From Micrasema longulum (taxonomy: Eukaryota; Arthropoda; Insecta; Trichoptera; Brachycentridae), in assembly GCA_022494885.1 (NCBI GenBank), contig JAGVSM010005037.1:1-64000 (forward strand): a stretch of DNA of 64,000 bases, in the 5' to 3' direction. The translations under genes were made by a program, and so were the position numbers. Below the pieces are notes generated by a model, which had not been told where the DNA came from, ran no database searches, and saw only the letters and a list, made by a program, of their open reading frames with translations. Positions 63,953 to 64,000 of this stretch are shown piece by piece. Position 1 is the first letter of the stretch. Each line of letters begins with the position of its first letter.

Positions 63953-64000
63953 TTACAACAGAGATGAAGAACATTTAAAATAAGGTAATATGGAAGTCTA
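63953..64000. repeat. FB repeat cut by the window end
   Basis: acaacagagatgaagaacat, then aaggtaatatggaagtcta. This is the start of a left arm like those at 45185 and, inverted, 2060. It continues past the window. Confidence 0.7.

Noticed and set aside
1..64000. CRISPR array, operons, Shine-Dalgarno sites, bacterial genes
   Set aside because: No regularly spaced repeats and no prokaryotic gene structure. Composition and repeats are those of an animal nuclear genome.
1..64000. LTR retrotransposon or endogenous retrovirus
   Set aside because: No paired long terminal repeats, primer-binding site, protease or integrase motif was seen. All RT pieces have non-LTR C-termini.

Overview
This is AT-rich animal nuclear DNA with no intact host gene that I can recognise. 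The repeats it carries (Jockey-type, RTE-type, L2-type and RNase H-bearing LINE relics, several tRNA-headed SINEs, hAT elements, a Helitron-like element and many foldback/MITE-like repeats) point to an arthropod, most probably an insect. I cannot name the species, and everything here is read by eye.

Layout. 0-5 kb: a 525-bp terminal-inverted-repeat element, a foldback repeat (FB), one degenerate copy of a ~745-bp non-autonomous hAT element, then SINE-F, SINE-D, repeat K and SINE-E packed together. 5-10 kb: SINE-D and a LINE reverse-transcriptase (RT) C-terminus among unassigned sequence. 10-20 kb: SINE-A split by SINE-F, two 450-bp LINE 3' ends, two copies of one LINE RT C-terminus, a 1.35-kb structure with 150-bp inverted arms, a 22-bp perfect hairpin and an RTE-type LINE on the minus strand. 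20-27 kb: two clean SINE-A copies, FB, SINE-D, a Jockey-type C-terminus and a 749-bp hAT element with a perfect 8-bp target duplication. 27-38 kb: a 1.17-kb inverted-repeat element with repeated internal modules, an RTE-type LINE, two head-to-head LINE ends, an L2-type LINE and several LINE tails. 38-50 kb: a 644-bp Helitron-like element, more tails, repeat K, SINE-E, a CR1/L2-type RT end, and a SINE-A split by a hAT relic that keeps its transposase C-terminus. 50-64 kb: foldbacks, two relics of an RNase H-bearing LINE, SINE-F, an RTE-type LINE, a 212-bp MITE and a SINE-A split by a complete FB element.

How the parts relate. Nothing forms a working pathway. Every recognised coding piece is a 5'-truncated, frameshifted or stop-containing end of a transposon. 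The useful information is in nesting, which orders insertions in time, and in shared ends, such as the ATG-repeat tail common to SINE-D and one RTE-type LINE. Repeat family names (SINE-A, D, E, F; FB; K; H; J; N; O; P; Q; R) are local labels for this window only.
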